From: Ciborinia camelliae
Lineage: Eukaryota; Ascomycota; Leotiomycetes; Helotiales; Sclerotiniaceae
Assembly (NCBI GenBank): GCA_025890175.1
Contig: JANPYM010000002.1
Location: forward strand, 308,062 to 372,061
Reading direction: 5' to 3'
DNA length: 64,000 bases
Shown here: piece after piece, positions 60,070-64,000 of the stretch
How the letters are laid out: the number at the start of each line of letters is the position of its first letter
Position numbering within the stretch: position 1 is the stretch's first letter
Notes under the pieces: model-generated
What the model was told of the DNA's origin: nothing
The model's input: the letters and a program-made list of their open reading frames with translations, nothing else
Database searches by the model: none
Made by a program: the position numbers and the translations under genes

Positions 60070-60308
60070 AGTTTATAAATTGTAAATTCATAAATTCGTA
60101 GATTTATAAATAGAATATAAATCTTGTTATTACTATTTTTATTAATTATTCAATTAAATCATTTAATTATAAAAACTTCAATAATTTTTTCAAAATTGTT
60201 TATTTCGAATTAGACTTATTAATTTTTCAATCAAAACTTATTATTTTTGTTGAATCACCTCGGTGGTATCAAAATATTTATGGTAAGGTAGTATATTGTA
60301 AAAAGCAT

Positions 60309-60414
60309 GCAGATCGATCGTAGATCGATCTGCGAGCTTATATGCCCGTGTAGCGGGCATATCGGCCGCACGCGGCCGCGCCCCGCGCCCGGTGAATCTG
60401 CCCTGCAGATTCAC
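60309..60414. repeat. GC-rich islet of four consecutive hairpins
   Basis: Four perfect inverted repeats follow each other: 60309-60333 (11-bp arms GCAGATCGATC, loop GTA), 60340-60362 (9-bp arms ATATGCCCG, loop TGTAG), 60363-60378 (7-bp arms CGGCCGC, loop AC), and 60392-60414 (10-bp arms GTGAATCTGC, loop CCT). Flanks are AT-rich. Confidence 0.9.
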
Positions 60415-62532
60415 TGGTATCGCAACAATTTTATATATATATATTATAAATTTGAAAAATTTCGAATTAAAAAACCAACGAAAAAGTATACTTAATTAAT
60501 TTCTTCTATATCTGTTAAGGTAGAAAATACAAGGAATCAACTAGATCAATAATGGCTTTAAGACTTTTTATTATTTTTTAAATAAAATTTTTATTATCTT
60601 TTTAAATAACTAGTAATATATTATCGATCATTATTTAAACAATAATATTTTGTTTAATATAAAACTTTATAGATTTTCGAAATCTTTTTTGTTTAATTAT
60701 ATAAATCTGTTTTGTATATATTAATATTTTATAAATTAAATATTGTATCAAAGATTTACTATTAATTGATATTAAATATTAACAATTGTTAGTATATTAG
60801 TTTTAAATCTAAATTTTATATTTAAACATTTTTTTTGTTTTTATTGTTTTTAAATTTGTAACAAAATCTTTCTTTTTAAAATATTTTATTTAAAAAATTT
60901 TATTCGCTAAAACCAATTATTTATATATATTAAAATATTTTTTTGATTTATACCCCTACAACTATTTTTTTATATAAACAACAATTTTTAGATAATAATT
61001 TATTTTTATTGGTTTAAAATTATATTATCAATAAAATATTGATTTTTAAATAAAATATATTTTAATATTATATATTTGTATTATCCTATTTTTTTTAATT
61101 TATTAAAAATTCTATAAGTATTTAACAAACGTTAATTAAATATTGAAGGTTATTTTAACAATTTCATTTTTAAAATTTTTATATTTGAAATTTTTTTTTA
61201 ATATAAAAAAATAAAGGTTTTATTGATTTTTTTATTAAATAATTAAATTTTATATTTTTTATTATTTAAAATATTTATATTTTTTTTATTTTTATAATTT
61301 AGAATTTAAATTTTCAATTTTTATTAATATTGTTTTTTATATCTTTTTATACTTTTTTTTTAATTAATTTTTTTATTAATATTATATTTTTTTTTATTTT
61401 CTTTATAACAATTGCCCAATATTCTATAAATATTTTTATGATTTTTATTAAATCTATCTACCTTTATTATATAAAATTAATTAATTTTTATAAAATTAAA
61501 AAGATATTAAAAAAGAATAATATTATAAATCAAAAATATTTATTCCCTAATAATTTTTTATTATTATATAACAAATATATTTATAAAAAAAAGTTTTATA
61601 ATTTATTATTCAAATAGTTTTATTTTAATATTAATTAATTATTTTATTATCAATAAAAATATAATAATATAAAATCAAATTTTATTGAAAAACAAAAAAT
61701 ATAAAGTTATTTTATTTTTTGTTAAAAAAAATATATTTTAATTATTTTTATTATAATTTATAAAGCAAAATATGTTGATTTAATATATAAATCTTATAAT
61801 ATTAAAAAAGTTATTATAACTATAATATTTTTTTTTTTTAATATAAATATAATCTTAATAAATTTATTAAATATTTATTAATATTTTGTAAATTATTTTT
61901 TATTTATTTATTAATCGTTAATTAATATATATAAATATATTTTTTGTTTTTAATTAAAAAAGTTGAAAATATAAAGATCGAAGATATATTAAACTTTAAT
62001 TCAAATAATAAAAATTTATCAAAAAAGAAAATAAAAATCTTTATTTTAATTGTTTTTTCTATTTTTTTTATTTTTACAAAAAAAAAAAAAAAAAGATTAT
62101 TGCGAAAAATAAAAAAAAACTATTTTGAAAAATAATGTTTTTGTTTAAAATATTTTTTTTTATTTTTTAAAAAAAGTTTGGATTTTTAAAAAATTAAATC
62201 CTAAATTATTTTTTAATAAAAATTAATAAAAAAATAATTTTTTTGAATTAAAATTTTTAAAAATTAAATTTTCCAAACCTCCTCGATTATTTTTAAAATT
62301 TTTTAGTTTTTAGATTATTTACTTTATTTTAACTTTTTATAATTTTTCGAATATTAAACAATCAATATATATTCTTCTTCTTTTAAAATATAAAATTTAT
62401 AAATTTTTTTAAAATATTATTTCCAATCTTTTTTTATTTCCCAATCTTAGCCTTTTTAACGATATAAATGTAAATATAAATAAAAATATTATTATTTAAT
62501 AAATAATTAGTTTTTAATATATGTTGAGAGTA

Positions 62533-62590
62533 GCCAGGGCCGTATGGGCCGTACGGACCGCGAAGCGGGCCGTAGGCCTAATACGGTCTA
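62533..62590. repeat. second GC-rich islet with overlapping hairpins
   Basis: Repeated GGCCGTA-type phrases form short stems: CCGTA 62540-62544 with TACGG 62552-62556, CCGC 62558-62561 with GCGG 62565-62568, and CCGTA 62570-62574 with TACGG 62582-62586, plus the palindrome TAGGCCTA at 62573-62580. Flanks AT-rich. Confidence 0.8.
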
Positions 62591-63109
62591 GCGCCCTATC
62601 TTAAGCTTAAATAGCATACAAGGTTCAACCTAGGTTCTATAGTAATTTCAAATACATCACACAACTTGCACCTTCACGTGATCTACCTAATTTCAACAAT
62701 ATATATTAAAAATTAATTGTTTTCTTTTAAAATCCTAATTTTCTAATTTTGTTTTGTTTTTTAATAAAAACTTATTATTAAATATTTATTTTTCGTTATT
62801 AATTAATAATAATTCCTTATTTGAATTCTATATTCTTTATAAGTTTTAATAATATATTATTAAAAAAAATTAATATATATATAATTTATTTTATTAATTT
62901 TTAAAAATTTTTTTTTAATAATGATTTAAATATTATTAATAAAAATAATTTTTTCTTATTTAAAATTATTAAATAATAATAAAAGAAATATAAAATCTTT
63001 TAATAATTTAATAATAAAAATAAATAAATCTTTTTTTATATTTTTTTTTTTTTATAAATATAATTTTATTATTAATTAATTAATAATTTTTGATTTTTAA
63101 TTATCGGAC

Positions 63110-63252
63110 TTTATAATAATATATAAATTTTTATAATTATTTCGATTTATAATATCTTTATAATAATATATAAATTATTTAAAATTATTTTTATTTATAA
63201 TATTTTTATAATAATATACAAATTATTCAAAATTGTTTTTATTTATAATATT
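63110..63252. repeat. 48-bp tandem repeat, three copies
   Basis: Copies at 63110-63156, 63157-63204 and 63205-63252. Copies 2 and 3 differ at three sites and all three are C/T or G/A differences, a RIP-like pattern; copy 1 is more diverged. Confidence 0.8.
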
Positions 63253-64000
63253 TTATTTGTTTTTATTAATATTATATTAATAATATTTTTTTATTAAAAT
63301 AATTATTTAGAATTATATTCGAATTTTAAAGATTCTTTTTTGATTTCTATATATTTTTTAATAAAATATAATCTTTTTATTAAACTAAATATTATATATT
63401 TTTTTCTTTTTTTTTGATATATTAGGATTTTTTTTATTTTATATTCTAACCCTTTTTTTATTTCTTTAAATAGTAATAGATTAATAATATCCTTTTTTTT
63501 ATACTATAGTTTTAATAAAAAAATATAAAATATATTATATATTTTGTAAATAAAAAATAGTTTTAGTTTATATAATTATTTATTTAAAATAATATTAATA
63601 ATTATAAATGGCCTTATAAATTGTTTTAAGAATTTCTTTTTAAATCTTAATTATTTAATATTCTTTATATTAAATATCATTAAATTATCAATATTAAATT
63701 ATTAATATCCTATTAAGGTATTCCCTTAAATTCTTTTTATAATTGCTTTTTATCAAAATTCCTTAAGTTTTTTTTATTTCTTTATTAGGGTTTCAATTTT
63801 TTTATAGGTTACTAACACTTTTTCTTTTATATTAATATTCTTATTAATATAATCAAATATAGATTAAAAATTATATATTATTTTAAATAAAGTCTTTTTT
63901 ATTATATTATACTAATTAATATTATATATAAATTTTATTAAAAATAATAATAACACTTAATTATTTTATTTTTAATTTAAATAATATATAATATAATATA

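Larger units (their letters stand above)
60110..64000. other. extremely AT-rich block, RIP-like or centromere-like
   Basis: Nearly 3.9 kb dominated by A and T; for example 61321-61380 has 3 G/C in 60 bases. It holds no convincing gene: ORFs such as 61330-61617 and 61944-62135 are Phe/Ile/Lys/Asn-only translations. It contains two GC-rich hairpin islets and a 48-bp tandem repeat (separate entries). RIP-mutated transposon remains are the first guess; a centromeric block or organellar-type DNA are alternatives. Confidence 0.7.

Noticed and set aside
60110..64000. ORFs with Phe/Ile/Lys/Asn composition as genes
   Set aside because: They only reflect AT content; no motif or splice support.

Overview
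This window reads as nuclear DNA of a filamentous ascomycete. Genes carry several short introns (about 50-100 nt) with GT(A/G)AGT-type donors and CTAA-like branch sites. Marker families such as Csm3/Swi3, the fungal 20.9 kDa complex I subunit, HET, Zn2Cys6 and 2EXR proteins are present, and AT-rich blocks look RIP-like. The overall style suggests a leotiomycete, perhaps of the Botrytis/Sclerotinia group; that placement is inference, not a search result. A run of N (18734-19478) marks an assembly gap. I saw no tRNA, rRNA or CRISPR.

Layout. 1-2037: minisatellites. 2038-3993 (+): F-box/LRR-like gene. 4494-6325 (-): cytochrome P450 with an apparent one-base frameshift. 6326-9034: gene-poor with a 16-bp minisatellite. 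9035-11572 (-): Zn2Cys6 regulator, divergent from a dienelactone-hydrolase-like/SnoaL-like fusion (12525-13979, +). 14067-16348 (-): HET-domain gene, also apparently frameshifted at a homopolymer. 18062-18400: two minisatellites, then a short signal-peptide ORF cut by the gap. 19482-21017 (-): SQT1-like WD40 ribosome assembly chaperone. 21692-23951 (-): 4-coumarate-CoA-ligase-like enzyme ending in a peroxisomal AKL signal. 27945-31081 (+): AlkB-like 2OG-Fe(II) dioxygenase with a PIP box and two zinc-ribbon-like modules.

35845-49432 is the housekeeping core: SKI2 helicase (-), Csm3/Swi3 (-), the 20.9 kDa complex I subunit (+), TAD2 tRNA adenosine deaminase (-), a previously unremarkable two-exon small ORF (45075-45505, +), a second Zn2Cys6 regulator (+) and deoxyribose-phosphate aldolase (-). 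52506-53940 (+) is a 2EXR-domain protein. From 53941 on there is no convincing intact gene: decayed T-rich tandem repeats, possible gene remnants, an 8-bp minisatellite (59872-60069), then almost 4 kb of extremely AT-rich DNA to the window end, interrupted by two GC-rich islets made of hairpins.

The genes do not form one pathway or an obvious biosynthetic cluster. The P450, regulator, hydrolase-like and CoA-ligase genes are accessory-metabolism types, but they are dispersed. The most interesting candidates are the AlkB-like protein with its predicted PCNA-binding motif and the hairpin-built GC islets in AT-rich DNA. Exon limits were worked out by eye from splice signals, reading phase and family motifs; no alignment or transcript data were available.
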